Source of the DNA: DASUFH01 sp036274645
GTDB taxonomy: Bacteria > Acidobacteriota > Terriglobia > 20CM-2-55-15
Length of the DNA: 15,703 nucleotides
Direction: 5' to 3'
Assembly: GCA_036274645.1 (NCBI GenBank)
Contig: DASUFH010000443.1
Location: 1 to 15,703 of the forward strand
Made by a program: the position numbers and the translations under genes. The notes below the pieces were generated by a model. That model searched no databases and was not told the origin of the DNA. It saw only the letters and a program-made list of their open reading frames with translations. Shown in pieces: positions 7,778-15,703 of this stretch (the first letter of the stretch is position 1; the number at the start of each line of letters is the position of its first letter).

Positions 7778-7794
7778 TTGAAGCCGGCGAGCAT
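7774..7794 (-). other. Six-codon mini-ORF overlapping the SWIM gene start
   Basis: ATG at 7794 opens a frame encoding MLAGFK whose TGA overlaps the SWIM gene ATG as ATGA. The same four-base overlap recurs twice within the operon (6440-6443 and 1478-1481). It may deliver ribosomes to the poorly marked SWIM start, or may be chance. The same frame is open back to a TTG at 7986, but that extension runs into the end of the peptidase gene and looks random. Confidence 0.2.
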
Positions 7795-7951
7795 TTTTGC
7801 AGAATTGAAGCGTTTCGCAAAGGAGGCGAAAGCGAATAAGTTAGCGCCGAACAGCCGGAGAAGAAGGGCCCGACGGAAGGCGCGCGTTCCCCTACTCCCT
7901 GCCCGGTTCGTTGCCCGCGGAATATCGAGACCTCGCGCGCCGGCGGCAGGG

Positions 7952-10900
7952 TTACGGCAATGGACTCCAACCGGTACCCGCGCCAATCAGTCCGCCGGCG
8001 GCTGAAGAGTTCAAACCGTTCATCTTCCAGATCACGGTACTGCCGTCGGTGTGCCGCCAGAGAATGTCGCCCTTACCGTCTCCGTTGAAGTCGCCGATCT
8101 GCTGGACGTTCCAGCCCGTTCCCGGTCCCACCAGACTGCCGATACCCACAGGACTCAGTCCGTCCATCAGCCAGATCACCACGCTGCCGTCGTGGTGACG
8201 CCACATCAGATCGCTTTTGCCGTCCCCGTTGAAATCGCCAATTTGCTGGACGCTCCAGTCCGTGCCTGGCCCAACCAGGACGCCGACATTCGTCAGACTG
8301 AGTCCATTCATCTGCCAGATCACCGCGGTACCGTCGTCGTGTCGCCACAGCAGGTCGCTCTTGCCGTCCCCATTGAAGTCGCCGATGTACTGGACGCTCC
8401 AGCCTGTACCAGGGCCCACCAGCACGCCGAAACCGGAAGGGCCCATGCCATCCATCTGCCAGATCACCGCAGTGCCATCGGTGTTCCGCCACAGCAGATC
8501 GCTCTTCCCGTCCCCGTCGAAGTCGCCAATATGCTGGACGCTCCAGCCCGTTCCCGGTCCCACCAGCACGCCAAAACCGGAAGGGCCCATACCGTCCATC
8601 TGCCAGATCACCGCGGCGCCATCGGTGTTCCGCCACAGCAGATCGCTCTTCCCGTCCCCGTTGAAGTCGCCGATGTGCTCAACGCTCCAGCCTGTTCCCG
8701 AACCCACAAGAAAGGCGGCGTCGGCCATGTTCAGCCCGTTCATCAGCCACACGGCTGAACTGCCGTCGGTATGCCGCCAGACGATATCGTTCTTGCCATC
8801 GCCATTGAAGTCCGCGAGCCGGATGATGTTCCACCCGGTGCCCGGTCCCAGCAGTTGGCTGCCGTTCATCGCCGTGAGACCGTTCATCAGCCATCCCGCG
8901 GCGGTTCCGTCGGTGTGGGCCCACAGAATGTCGGACATGCCATCCCCATTGAGGTCATGGCTGACCAGGTCGTTGCGGATCGCAACACTGTGTGAAGGAC
9001 CGGGGAAAATACCCCACAACAGCCCTGCCGGAACATTCGTCTGACCATACGTATTCTCTCCCCAGATCACGGCGGTTCCGTCCGTTCGTATGGCAAGGCT
9101 CGTATTGCCGGCAGCGGCAATGGCGGAGAAGACGCCGGACGGCACGGTGCTCTGACCGAAGGAATTGTCTCCCCATCCGATGAGCGTTCCATTAAAAAGG
9201 AGACCCAGACTGTGGTTCTCGCCTGCCGCAATTGCGGTCACTGGAGGGCCGCCGTGAGTGCTTGACTGACCAAAGGAATTGTCTCCCCATCCGACCACTA
9301 CCCCATTAAGCAAGAGTCCCAGGCTGTGCCTTCCGCCCGCAGCCACTGCCTGGAAAGGATAGTTCGGCGCATTGCGTTGACCGAACGAGTTGTCTCCCCA
9401 TGACGAGAGATTCCCCCCACTCGTGATGGCCAGCCCATGATTAGCGCCCGCTGAGATGGCTGTGAATGGCCCACTCAGGGATGTGTTCTGGCCTTTGTCA
9501 TTGCGCCCCCAGGCAATCAGACTCTGGTCCCCGCGAAGAGCGACACTGAAATCCTGCCCTGCCGCAACCGCAAGGAAGGCTCCGGATGGAACATTCAGCT
9601 GCCCATAGGTGTTGTCTCCCCACGCCGCGAGGGTCCCATCCGCGCGGATCGCCACGCTGTGGGATCCACCCGCAGCGGCCGCGACAAACCTCCCACTGGG
9701 AACGGTGGCCTGACCAACATCATTACGCCCCCAGGCGGCCAGCCTCCCCGGAACAGCCACAACTGTGAAGGCGCCATCGGCGCGAGCCTCCGCGCCAAAA
9801 GTGGTGACCGTCACGTCTCGCGGTCCAGGTGTAGCGTCAGGAGCGATATGGATCCTTGCTATCGCGTGCGTCGGATCGACCACCGTCAGGCTACTGACCA
9901 TAATGCCCTGCCCAAACTTGGCTCCGGATGCTCCCTGTGTGAAATTCGTGAATTGCCCCGTAATGGCAACTTCAAGATTGATCTGGCCCAGTCGTCCGAT
10001 GTTTGGACTGAATTGGGTCAAAGGCGCCGGCATGATGTCGAATCGGACAGGTCCGCTGGTTCCCCCGGGGGTTGTCACTGTTATCGGCCCGCCGAACTGA
10101 CCGAGCCCGAACGTCGCCGTCACCGTCGTCGTGCTGACGACGGTGACGTTGCTGACCGTAATTCCCGCTCCTCCGTTGCTGATGTAGAAATTGGGAATGA
10201 AGTTCGTGCCCGTGAGAGTCACGTTCACTTTCGAGCCCTGATAACCACTGGCCGGGGTTATCGCGGTCAGAGTTGGCGTCTTGTACTCGACGGCAAAGCT
10301 GGCTCCGCTACCAGTCCCATCGGATGTTGTAACGGCAGCGGAACGGACGGACCCATTCGCTCCAATGGAGATTGTGACGGTAGCCTGAGCCGACGTTGCG
10401 TTCATGACCGTAAGGTTGCTGACTGTGACTCCGCTTCCCAGGTCTATCGACATGATCGGGGCAAAACCTGTACCCGTCAGGGTCACATCGAAAACGTCGC
10501 CAGGGGCTCCACCGGTGGGAAATATGCTGGTGATCGTCGGTGGCGAAGCGGTAATCGCCGCTCCTGTGGGTTGCCAATGTTCCCCGGCATCCACACTCTT
10601 GAACACACCGCCTCCGGAAAGGCCCGCGTATACGATTGCGGAATTCGAAGGATCCAGCAGCACGGCATTAACGGAAAACCTCGCGAATAGCGCCGGCCCG
10701 ACCTCCCTCCAGATTGTTCCCCCGTTGGAGGTCTTGAAGATGCCCTGGTGCGTACCTGCGTATAGGATCGCGCTGTTCGCAGGATCGAACGCAAGCGAGC
10801 GAACCTGTTTTCTGAGACCGGATCCCACCGCCGTCCACGTGCTTCCGGAGTCTGTGCTCTTGAAGACGCCCTCTTCGGGTGAAGCGGCATAGATCGTTGC

Positions 10901-13900
10901 CGTGTTCAGAGGATCAATCACGAGGGCAATGATCCTCGTATTGTTCAAGCCAACCAGTGTCCAATTCGCCCCGCCGTCTGTCGTCTTATAAACTCCGTGC
11001 GCGCTTTGGCTCGCTCCTGCGTAGACCGTCAAATCTGAGGATGGATCGATCGCCAGCGCAGCGATCGCCTTCGCGGAAAATACCTGGGTCCAGGTCATGC
11101 CGCCGTCTGAACTCTTGTAGATGCCCTTAGAGGAAGCGGCTTGAAATAGCGTCAGCGGGTTTGAGCGGGAGACATCGATACGCTGGATGCTGGCCCCACC
11201 ACCGGACCCTCCCCCACTGGAAGAAGCCCAGTTGATTCCGCCGTCGATGCTTTTGAACACTCCTGAGGCGTCCGTCCCGGCATAAAGGACGGAAGAATTC
11301 ACCGGGTCGAAAGCCAAAGCGGTCACAGAGCCCATGGGTAGCGTGCTGCCGAGGCCAACCCAATCAGCTCCCTGGTTCAAACTTCGAAATATCCGGTTGC
11401 CGTCTGTTCCGCAATACAGTGTCGACGTCGCCGGAACGATGCCCAATGCATTGACCACGGCGCCACCCAGGCCTGAGTTGATGGCAATCCAGTTTGAACC
11501 TCCGTTCAGAGTCTTGTAAATGCCTCTTCCTTGAACTCCCATACCCGAAGATATGCCGGCATACAAAGTGGCGGTGGCGGAAGGATCGATAGCGATCGCG
11601 CCGATCTGGGGCCCCGCAAACGGGCCTGCAAATCCCACGTTGATGGAAATCCAGGTCAGCCCCCCATCGACACTTTTAACAACTCCGGCATTTTCCTTCG
11701 CGCCATATATGACGGATGGTTGTCCGGGATCGATCACCAGCGCTCCGGTTGGTCCGCCATCGACGGAACCAGGCAAGGTGGCAAAGCCATCGAGACTTTT
11801 ATAGAAAAGACTGGGTGCGGACACATAGACCGTCGCCGGAGTCTTCGGGTCAACGGCAACGAATGTTCCCGTGCTCGGGGTCTTCTTTATCCAGTTGGAT
11901 CCGCCGTCGACACTCTTGAATATCGAGTTTCCGACGGCATAGACGATTGAGGAATTCGACGGGTCAAATGCCATCGACACGATTCTCACGACCGAGGTGT
12001 CGATGCCTGAATCGCTCCTCACCCAGTTCGAGGCTCCGTCAACGCTCTTGTAGACGTATCTGGCATCCGTTGCGACAAGGATGATCGACGGATTCGATGG
12101 ACTGATCGCCATGGCAACGATCGAAAGATCCGACATGCCGGTGTTGACCGCAACCCAGGTGTCGCCGCCGTCAACACTCTTGAAGACTCCGTTTGCCGTT
12201 CCGGCGTAAATCGTCGTGGGCGTCAACGGATCGATCGCCAGTTGCTTAATGGTGAGATCGGTCATACCGGCGCTTCTGGACACCCAGGTCAGACCGCCAT
12301 CGACGCTTTTGAATACCCCCAGGGCAGATTTTCCAACATAGATGGTGGACGGGGTGACCGGATCGACAACCACCGTTAAGACGGTTCCGCCGGTGGGGCC
12401 CGCCGATTCGACGGTTGTTGGCCGGTCGAACGCTTCTATGACGGCTCCGGTTTCGAGGTCCAGCTCCCGTGCGCTCAAGCCCATCCCACGCGCGGCAAAG
12501 CCGGCCCAGATATCCGCGATGTCTTCAACTGTCCCGCCCGCGTTGGCGGCTGCGAGGATCGAGTCGCGGCCCTGAAGCATCGTGGGACTGGCCGGATCGA
12601 GTTTCATGGCGTCCGTGACAAACTGCAGGATCCGGCGGTTCCCTTCCTCGAAGCCCAGCCGCGCAATAAACCGCGCGCGGACTTCAAACAGCGCGCTGGC
12701 CCAGATCTCGCCCAGCGAGTGGGGCGAGCGTGTCGCTGTCGGCGCAACGGGACTTCTCGCATACGCGGAATCAAAATTGATCTTCGTATCGTCGGTGTCG
12801 GCAAATGTCAGGGAATTGTGCGGCTTCAGGTTCGAGCCAAGCGTTGAAATGCTGGCATAGGGAAAGCGCCGGATCCCGTAATAGTAGTTGTCTTTGAAGT
12901 TCGGCTGGATCAGGTAGGACGACCATCCCCCCATGGCGAATACGCCGTTCGGATCTTCGTCCGCCGTCGCGAGCAACGCGCGCGCGTAAAAGTCCGACCA
13001 GCCTTCTCCCATCCCTTCGGCGATCTCGGTCGTCAGCCCCTCGGCATTGGCGTGCAGCCGGCTGGATAGACCGTGGGTCAGTTCGTGGAGAACCACTTCA
13101 TGATCGAGACTCGAGCCTCGATCCGGATCCGGCCCCCCAAACAGGTACATCTGCAACCGGCCGGGAAAACCGTCCGGAGGCGCTGTGAAGTTGGCATTGT
13201 TGACCCCTCCAGAATCCTGCGCCTCGGCCGAAATGCGATCGCCTCCGGCCCCGCCCCTGCCGAAGTTGTCGTTCTGGAAGTTGCCCGCGGCCTCGGTGAA
13301 TCCCAGCGCATACATCCGGTCATGAAAGACATTGACCCAGTAGAACAGGTCCGTGACTTCGCCATTCCGATATCCCGGCGCCGACGGCATATCCGTCTGC
13401 GGATCAAATGCAAAGTCGAACGTCCGGTTGTCTCCGGTCACGGGCGCGTCGACGCCGTCCACGCCGTCCACATCCACTCCCGCGATAACGTTGTTGCCGG
13501 CGGTGATATTCGTGGCGTCGGTCATCCATCCAAGATTGTTGAACGTGTAGGGCTCTTCGTTTCCGATCAGCGTCACCGTTGTGCGCGGCACATACGGCGC
13601 CTGCGTCTTGTCGCCGGGAAGCACGGTGGTCGGCGACAGCGGCGCCGGACTGTCACTGGGATAGATGCGGTAGGTGGCCGGTTGCGACTGGTAGCTGGTG
13701 AGGTTCTTCCGAAACAGCGGCGTCCCGTCCTCAGCATCGATCAGAATCAGATAGGCTTCGGGATCGCCCCATATCTCCGTGGCCCAGGCCAGCCGTGTCA
13801 CGTCCGGCGAGACCGGAAAGTAGACCGGCCAGGCTTTCGCATCTCTCGCCATCCGGCCGCGCGCAAACGTGACCCGCCCGTTCACCGTCGCCTTCGCTTT

Positions 13901-14605
13901 CAGATCCTCCTCGGCCGCATCCACGTCGACGCTGGCCGCGGCCAGCGCCACCGCCCGGGCCGCGCTCAGCGAGGGCCGCGCCGCGCCTGACGCTGTGGAA
14001 CCAGACGTCAGAATTCCCCGCACTCGCGCCAACCGGCCGTCTTTGGTAAATCCTCCACGAATGCGCCCCTGGAAAACCGGAATCCCATTAATGCGTTGCT
14101 CAAACTCCACCCATCCCATGTTGCCGGCCGGGTTCTCATAGTCGGCGGTCAGGGCCAGTCCGCTGACGTCGTCTTCCGCCACGCCGTACAGGTCGGCGTG
14201 TCCGGACAGGAAAGCCCGCATCGCTTTGACGCGATCCCGGGAGGGTTCGGTGAAAAACTCCTCTCCCGGTGGAACACTGAGCACCTCGGGGGTTCCCAGT
14301 TGCCGATTCTCCACGATCTCCGCGCTGGGAAACCGGCCCCGGAGACGCGCCTTGCCCGCTTCTCGCTCGGAGTTCCGATTTCCAGCCCTGGCCCCACGAG
14401 CGGCAGACACCCGTTGTCGATAGTCTTCCGCGGACGAGGCCTTATCCGTGCGGATATCAAAGTTGGGATTGCGACGGCCGGAAGGAAGATGCTGTTGCGC
14501 GGGCGCAACATAGGCCAGGCTGACAACCGCCAGTGTGGCAATAACCAGCAGGACACGCGCTTTCGTGGCGTTGGGGCTGATTTGAGAACGTCCAAATCCC
14601 AGCAT
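7952..14605 (-). CDS. Giant secreted M36 (fungalysin) metallopeptidase with propeller and IPT repeats
   Basis: About 2217 residues. Numbering here counts from the in-frame TTG at 14611; I prefer the ATG two codons later (14605), ten bases after AAAGGA. Order: signal peptide (hydrophobic 20-36, likely cut after A38, APA-QQ); FTP inhibitory propeptide (about 110-160) and PepSY-like part (165-200); M36 catalytic domain (about 340-720) with FYWVNVFHDRMYALGF, AAGNFQNDNFGRGG, zinc motif H509-E510-L-T-H513 and third ligand E536 in EGMGEGWSDF. Then come 14 Asp-box repeats (744-1350), three IPT/TIG Ig-like domains (about 1356-1620), seven RCC1-like repeats (1621-1882) and seven calcium-binding VCBS/FG-GAP repeats (1886-2219). 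The catalytic set is complete, so it should be an active zinc endopeptidase outside the cytoplasm. The C-terminal repeats probably bind substrate, matrix or surface. No membrane anchor or sorting signal follows the last repeat. The frame is intact throughout. Confidence 0.92.
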   Translation of the reverse strand: MLGFGRSQISPNATKARVLLVIATLAVVSLAYVAPAQQHLPSGRRNPNFDIRTDKASSAEDYRQRVSAARGARAGNRNSEREAGKARLRGRFPSAEIVENRQLGTPEVLSVPPGEEFFTEPSRDRVKAMRAFLSGHADLYGVAEDDVSGLALTADYENPAGNMGWVEFEQRINGIPVFQGRIRGGFTKDGRLARVRGILTSGSTASGAARPSLSAARAVALAAASVDVDAAEEDLKAKATVNGRVTFARGRMARDAKAWPVYFPVSPDVTRLAWATEIWGDPEAYLILIDAEDGTPLFRKNLTSYQSQPATYRIYPSDSPAPLSPTTVLPGDKTQAPYVPRTTVTLIGNEEPYTFNNLGWMTDATNITAGNNVIAGVDVDGVDGVDAPVTGDNRTFDFAFDPQTDMPSAPGYRNGEVTDLFYWVNVFHDRMYALGFTEAAGNFQNDNFGRGGAGGDRISAEAQDSGGVNNANFTAPPDGFPGRLQMYLFGGPDPDRGSSLDHEVVLHELTHGLSSRLHANAEGLTTEIAEGMGEGWSDFYARALLATADEDPNGVFAMGGWSSYLIQPNFKDNYYYGIRRFPYASISTLGSNLKPHNSLTFADTDDTKINFDSAYARSPVAPTATRSPHSLGEIWASALFEVRARFIARLGFEEGNRRILQFVTDAMKLDPASPTMLQGRDSILAAANAGGTVEDIADIWAGFAARGMGLSARELDLETGAVIEAFDRPTTVESAGPTGGTVLTVVVDPVTPSTIYVGKSALGVFKSVDGGLTWVSRSAGMTDLTIKQLAIDPLTPTTIYAGTANGVFKSVDGGDTWVAVNTGMSDLSIVAMAISPSNPSIILVATDARYVYKSVDGASNWVRSDSGIDTSVVRIVSMAFDPSNSSIVYAVGNSIFKSVDGGSNWIKKTPSTGTFVAVDPKTPATVYVSAPSLFYKSLDGFATLPGSVDGGPTGALVIDPGQPSVIYGAKENAGVVKSVDGGLTWISINVGFAGPFAGPQIGAIAIDPSATATLYAGISSGMGVQGRGIYKTLNGGSNWIAINSGLGGAVVNALGIVPATSTLYCGTDGNRIFRSLNQGADWVGLGSTLPMGSVTALAFDPVNSSVLYAGTDASGVFKSIDGGINWASSSGGGSGGGASIQRIDVSRSNPLTLFQAASSKGIYKSSDGGMTWTQVFSAKAIAALAIDPSSDLTVYAGASQSAHGVYKTTDGGANWTLVGLNNTRIIALVIDPLNTATIYAASPEEGVFKSTDSGSTWTAVGSGLRKQVRSLAFDPANSAILYAGTHQGIFKTSNGGTIWREVGPALFARFSVNAVLLDPSNSAIVYAGLSGGGVFKSVDAGEHWQPTGAAITASPPTITSIFPTGGAPGDVFDVTLTGTGFAPIMSIDLGSGVTVSNLTVMNATSAQATVTISIGANGSVRSAAVTTSDGTGSGASFAVEYKTPTLTAITPASGYQGSKVNVTLTGTNFIPNFYISNGGAGITVSNVTVVSTTTVTATFGLGQFGGPITVTTPGGTSGPVRFDIMPAPLTQFSPNIGRLGQINLEVAITGQFTNFTQGASGAKFGQGIMVSSLTVVDPTHAIARIHIAPDATPGPRDVTVTTFGAEARADGAFTVVAVPGRLAAWGRNDVGQATVPSGRFVAAAAGGSHSVAIRADGTLAAWGDNTYGQLNVPSGAFLAVAAGQDFSVALRGDQSLIAWGRNDKGQNTSLSGPFTAISAGANHGLAITSGGNLSSWGDNSFGQRNAPNYPFQAVAAGGRHSLGLLLNGVVVGWGDNSFGQSSTHGGPPVTAIAAGENHSLGLLFNGTLIGWGDNSFGQSTVPSGVFSAIAAAGNTSLAIRTDGTAVIWGENTYGQTNVPAGLLWGIFPGPSHSVAIRNDLVSHDLNGDGMSDILWAHTDGTAAGWLMNGLTAMNGSQLLGPGTGWNIIRLADFNGDGKNDIVWRHTDGSSAVWLMNGLNMADAAFLVGSGTGWSVEHIGDFNGDGKSDLLWRNTDGAAVIWQMDGMGPSGFGVLVGPGTGWSVQHIGDFDGDGKSDLLWRNTDGTAVIWQMDGMGPSGFGVLVGPGTGWSVQYIGDFNGDGKSDLLWRHDDGTAVIWQMNGLSLTNVGVLVGPGTDWSVQQIGDFNGDGKSDLMWRHHDGSVVIWLMDGLSPVGIGSLVGPGTGWNVQQIGDFNGDGKGDILWRHTDGSTVIWKMNGLNSSAAGGLIGAGTGWSPLP
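7955..8956 (-). repeat. Seven tandem VCBS/FG-GAP units of 48 residues (144 bp)
   Basis: Seven calcium-loop motifs of the form DxNGDGxxD begin at residues 1886, 1934, 1982, 2030, 2078, 2126 and 2174 (numbered from the TTG), exactly 48 residues apart. Each is followed by (L/I)(L/V/M)W, VIW-type and GPGTGW motifs. At DNA level this is a 144-bp direct tandem array. Units 3 (8525-8668) and 4 (8381-8524) differ at only three residues and about 13 bases by eye, implying a recent duplication. Seven units suit one seven-bladed beta-propeller. Confidence 0.9.
8966..9751 (-). repeat. Seven RCC1-like repeats of about 37 residues
   Basis: The motif WGxNxxGQ recurs at W1627, W1664, W1701, W1738, W1775, W1813 and W1850, a spacing of 37 or 38 residues, each followed by AIAAGxxHSLAI-type strands. 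This is the short RCC1 variant (RCC1_2-like). Canonical RCC1 forms a seven-bladed propeller and here exactly seven motifs are present. Confidence 0.85.
10562..12382 (-). repeat. Fourteen Asp-box (BNR/YCF48-type) repeats
   Basis: Fourteen units of about 35-48 residues follow the pattern AxDPxxxxxIYAGT...GVFKSxDGGxxW. The Asp-box SxDxGxxW is good in most units (SVDGGLTW, SIDGGINW, SSDGGMTW, STDSGSTW, SVDAGEHW) and degenerate in others (SLDGFATL, SLNQGADW, TSNGGTIW). Such repeats form beta-propeller blades; fourteen would make two seven-bladed propellers in tandem, as in two-propeller GH74-type folds. No glycosidase residues can be assigned, so I take them as structural or binding modules. Confidence 0.85.
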
Positions 14606-14615
14606 GAGCAATCAG

Positions 14616-14621
14616 TCCTTT
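14616..14621 (-). promoter_or_regulatory. Ribosome binding site of the giant peptidase gene
   Basis: AAAGGA on the minus strand is four bases before an in-frame TTG (14611) and ten bases before ATG (14605). The spacing allows either start; ATG is the more usual codon. The choice changes the protein by two residues only. Confidence 0.4.
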
Positions 14622-14678
14622 ACACCGGGGGGGAACCTGATGAGTGACGGCTGCTAACATAGCACAAACGGGAACATC

Positions 14679-14760
14679 TTGAGTCCCCCGTCTGCTTGCT
14701 CCCTGCCGCCTGGACGTTTTGGGCCCCCGTCCTGCTTGTCACAAGCAGACGGGGGCTCAA
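14679..14760. terminator. Three-copy inverted repeat, possible terminator with competing hairpins
   Basis: CCCCCGTCTGCTTG occurs at 14685-14698, again with one extra C at 14724-14738, and as its inverse CAAGCAGACGGGGG at 14742-14755. The last two form a tight hairpin (14723-14756, three-base loop, one bulge). The first and third pair even longer, extending through TTGAG/CTCAA (14679-14683 and 14756-14760) with one bulged T and a 43-base loop. The two structures are mutually exclusive. The element lies just after the sugar dehydrogenase stop, so it probably ends that transcript, but no clear U-tract follows on the minus strand. Confidence 0.5.
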
Positions 14761-14775
14761 CGCGAAGAGGTTGTC

Positions 14776-15703
14776 TTACGGGGCCGGTTCGATCCTCAAT
14801 ACGACTCCCGGATTCTCGTCCGTCAGCAGGTAGAGCAATCCATCGGGCCCCTGCCGCACGTCGCGAATACGCTGGTGGAGCTCCGTGATGATGGGCTCTC
14901 GCTGGATCGGCCGGCCTTCCTGAAACGTGATGCGCACGAGATGCCCGGTCGCTCGCGTGCGGCCCTCGAACATCGACCCGACGAACGCGTTGCCTTTCCA
15001 ATTGGGAAACCGGTCTCCCGTGTAGAACGCCATGCCCGAGACGGCAATCGACGGGACCCAGTACATCAGCGGCGGCTCGAGGTCGGCGCGCCAGGTCGAT
15101 TCGCTGATTTTCGTTCCGTCATAGTCCGTTCCGAAGGTGACCAGCGGCCAACCGTAATTGCGTCCGGGCAGGATGATGTTGACCTCGTCTCCGCCGAGCG
15201 GTCCGTGTTCGTTCTCCCAGATCGCGCCCGTCTCCGGATGCATGGCCAGACCCTGGGGACTGCGGTGTCCGAGGGAATAGATCTCCGCCGCATATCCGGT
15301 CTTGCCGATGAAGGGATTGTCCGCAGGCACGCTGCCGTCATCGCGCAGGCGCAACACTTTTCCGCCATGGTCCGCGATGTTTTGCGCGCGGTCCTGCTCC
15401 TGCCGTTCGCCGACGGTGAGGTACAGGAAGCCATCCCGATCGAATGCGATCCGCCCGCCGAAGTTGGTGGTGGATGAACTCCAGGAATTGGCGACGAAGA
15501 TATCGCGCACATCTTCAAGCGCCGTTCCATTAAAGCGTCCCCGCGCCAGGGCCGTCGTGGCCATGTTGCCCTGCCCGGCCTTCGAGTACGTCAGATAGAC
15601 GTACCTGTTTTCGGCGAACTTCGGATGCAGCGCTACTTCCAGCAGTCCGCCCAGCGCCGCGGCGCGAACCGCGGGAACGCCGGCGACCGGCTGCGGCGCG
15701 AGA
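14776..15703 (-). CDS. PQQ-dependent aldose/glucose-sorbosone dehydrogenase, 5' end outside window
   Basis: The last 308 residues of a soluble sugar dehydrogenase with a six-bladed propeller of the YliI/Asd and GSDH family; such enzymes oxidise aldose sugars with pyrroloquinoline quinone, usually in the periplasm. The frame stays open to the window edge, and the extra 46 codons upstream of ATG 15564 encode family sequence (LGGLLEVALHPKFAENRYVY). That ATG is therefore internal and the gene is truncated only by the window. Diagnostic segments, numbered in the fragment, are FGGRIAFDRDGFLYLTVGER (81-100), GHRSPQGL (145-152), EHGPLGGDEVN (165-175) and NYGWP (182-186). The C-terminus DENPGVVLRIEPAP is complete. 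A signal peptide would lie outside the window. Whether the protein uses PQQ is family knowledge; no PQQ biosynthesis gene is present here. Confidence 0.9.
   Translation of the reverse strand, partial: LAPQPVAGVPAVRAAALGGLLEVALHPKFAENRYVYLTYSKAGQGNMATTALARGRFNGTALEDVRDIFVANSWSSSTTNFGGRIAFDRDGFLYLTVGERQEQDRAQNIADHGGKVLRLRDDGSVPADNPFIGKTGYAAEIYSLGHRSPQGLAMHPETGAIWENEHGPLGGDEVNIILPGRNYGWPLVTFGTDYDGTKISESTWRADLEPPLMYWVPSIAVSGMAFYTGDRFPNWKGNAFVGSMFEGRTRATGHLVRITFQEGRPIQREPIITELHQRIRDVRQGPDGLLYLLTDENPGVVLRIEPAP

Noticed and set aside
7813..7831. Small hairpin TTTCGC...GCGAAA as terminator or operator before the SWIM gene
   Set aside because: Only six base pairs with a seven-base loop and no T-run; too weak to call. 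I also found no convincing -35/-10 pair in this gap.
7897..7951. CCCTGCC/GGCAGGG inverted repeat directly after the giant gene stop, as terminator
   Set aside because: Seven-base stem with a loop of about 40 bases and no U-tract; could be chance in GC-rich DNA.
7774..7986. 70-codon ORF between the giant gene and the SWIM gene
   Set aside because: Starts with TTG inside the end of the giant gene and reads as random Arg/Ala-rich sequence; only its last six codons, after an ATG, are worth noting.
7955..8956. Regular direct repeats as a CRISPR array
   Set aside because: The 144-bp period is in frame and encodes calcium-binding protein repeats; no spacer-repeat pattern.
13073..13990. 305-codon plus-strand open frame opposite the M36 domain
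   Set aside because: Arg/His/Val-rich; directly antisense to the zinc-binding motif and propeptide, which are clearly the coding strand.
14652..14664. TGCTA-ACA-TAGCA dyad as an operator for the giant gene
   Set aside because: Arms of five bases only and no good promoter around it.

Overview
The window is a GC-rich bacterial chromosome segment in which every convincing gene lies on the minus strand, so it reads right to left. The long secreted protein built of Asp-box, IPT/TIG, RCC1-like and VCBS repeats, next to a soluble sugar dehydrogenase, is a combination I associate with Acidobacteriota (Solibacter/Bryobacter-type genomes). That assignment is inference; there is no rRNA or marker gene here.

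Right part (about 14776-15703): the 3' part of a PQQ-dependent aldose/glucose-sorbosone dehydrogenase whose start lies outside the window. It is followed by a 170-base gap holding an unusual three-copy inverted-repeat structure. Centre-right (7952-14605): one very large gene of about 2217 residues. It encodes a secreted fungalysin-type (M36) zinc metallopeptidase with a signal peptide, FTP propeptide and HELTH...E active site. This is followed by 14 Asp-box repeats, three IPT/TIG domains, seven RCC1-like repeats and seven calcium-binding VCBS/FG-GAP repeats of exactly 48 residues. Each repeat set is a multiple of seven, as expected for seven-bladed beta-propellers.

Left part (309-7777): a tight five-gene operon in the order SWIM zinc finger, DUF5691, MoxR-type AAA+ ATPase, DUF5682, VWA protein. 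Neighbouring genes overlap by ATGA, are one base apart, or lie within 25 bases, so translational coupling is likely. The set resembles the poorly characterised Escherichia coli yehL/yehM/yehP/yehQ genes and the wider MoxR-VWA partnership, in which a AAA+ motor works with a MIDAS-bearing VWA adaptor. This is the most interesting system in the window: its substrate and role are unknown to me. The DUF5682 protein carries two GxxH motifs and an acidic motif reminiscent of the TIKI/TraB/EreA/ChaN hydrolase superfamily, which would make it a candidate enzymatic effector.

Far left (1-308): no long gene, but a well-formed sigma70-like promoter facing left. Its -10 box lies inside a perfect 14-bp palindrome, followed by a strong ribosome binding site and a 37-codon ORF whose start codon lies in a second perfect 12-bp palindrome. 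This is probably the regulated start of the next transcription unit.
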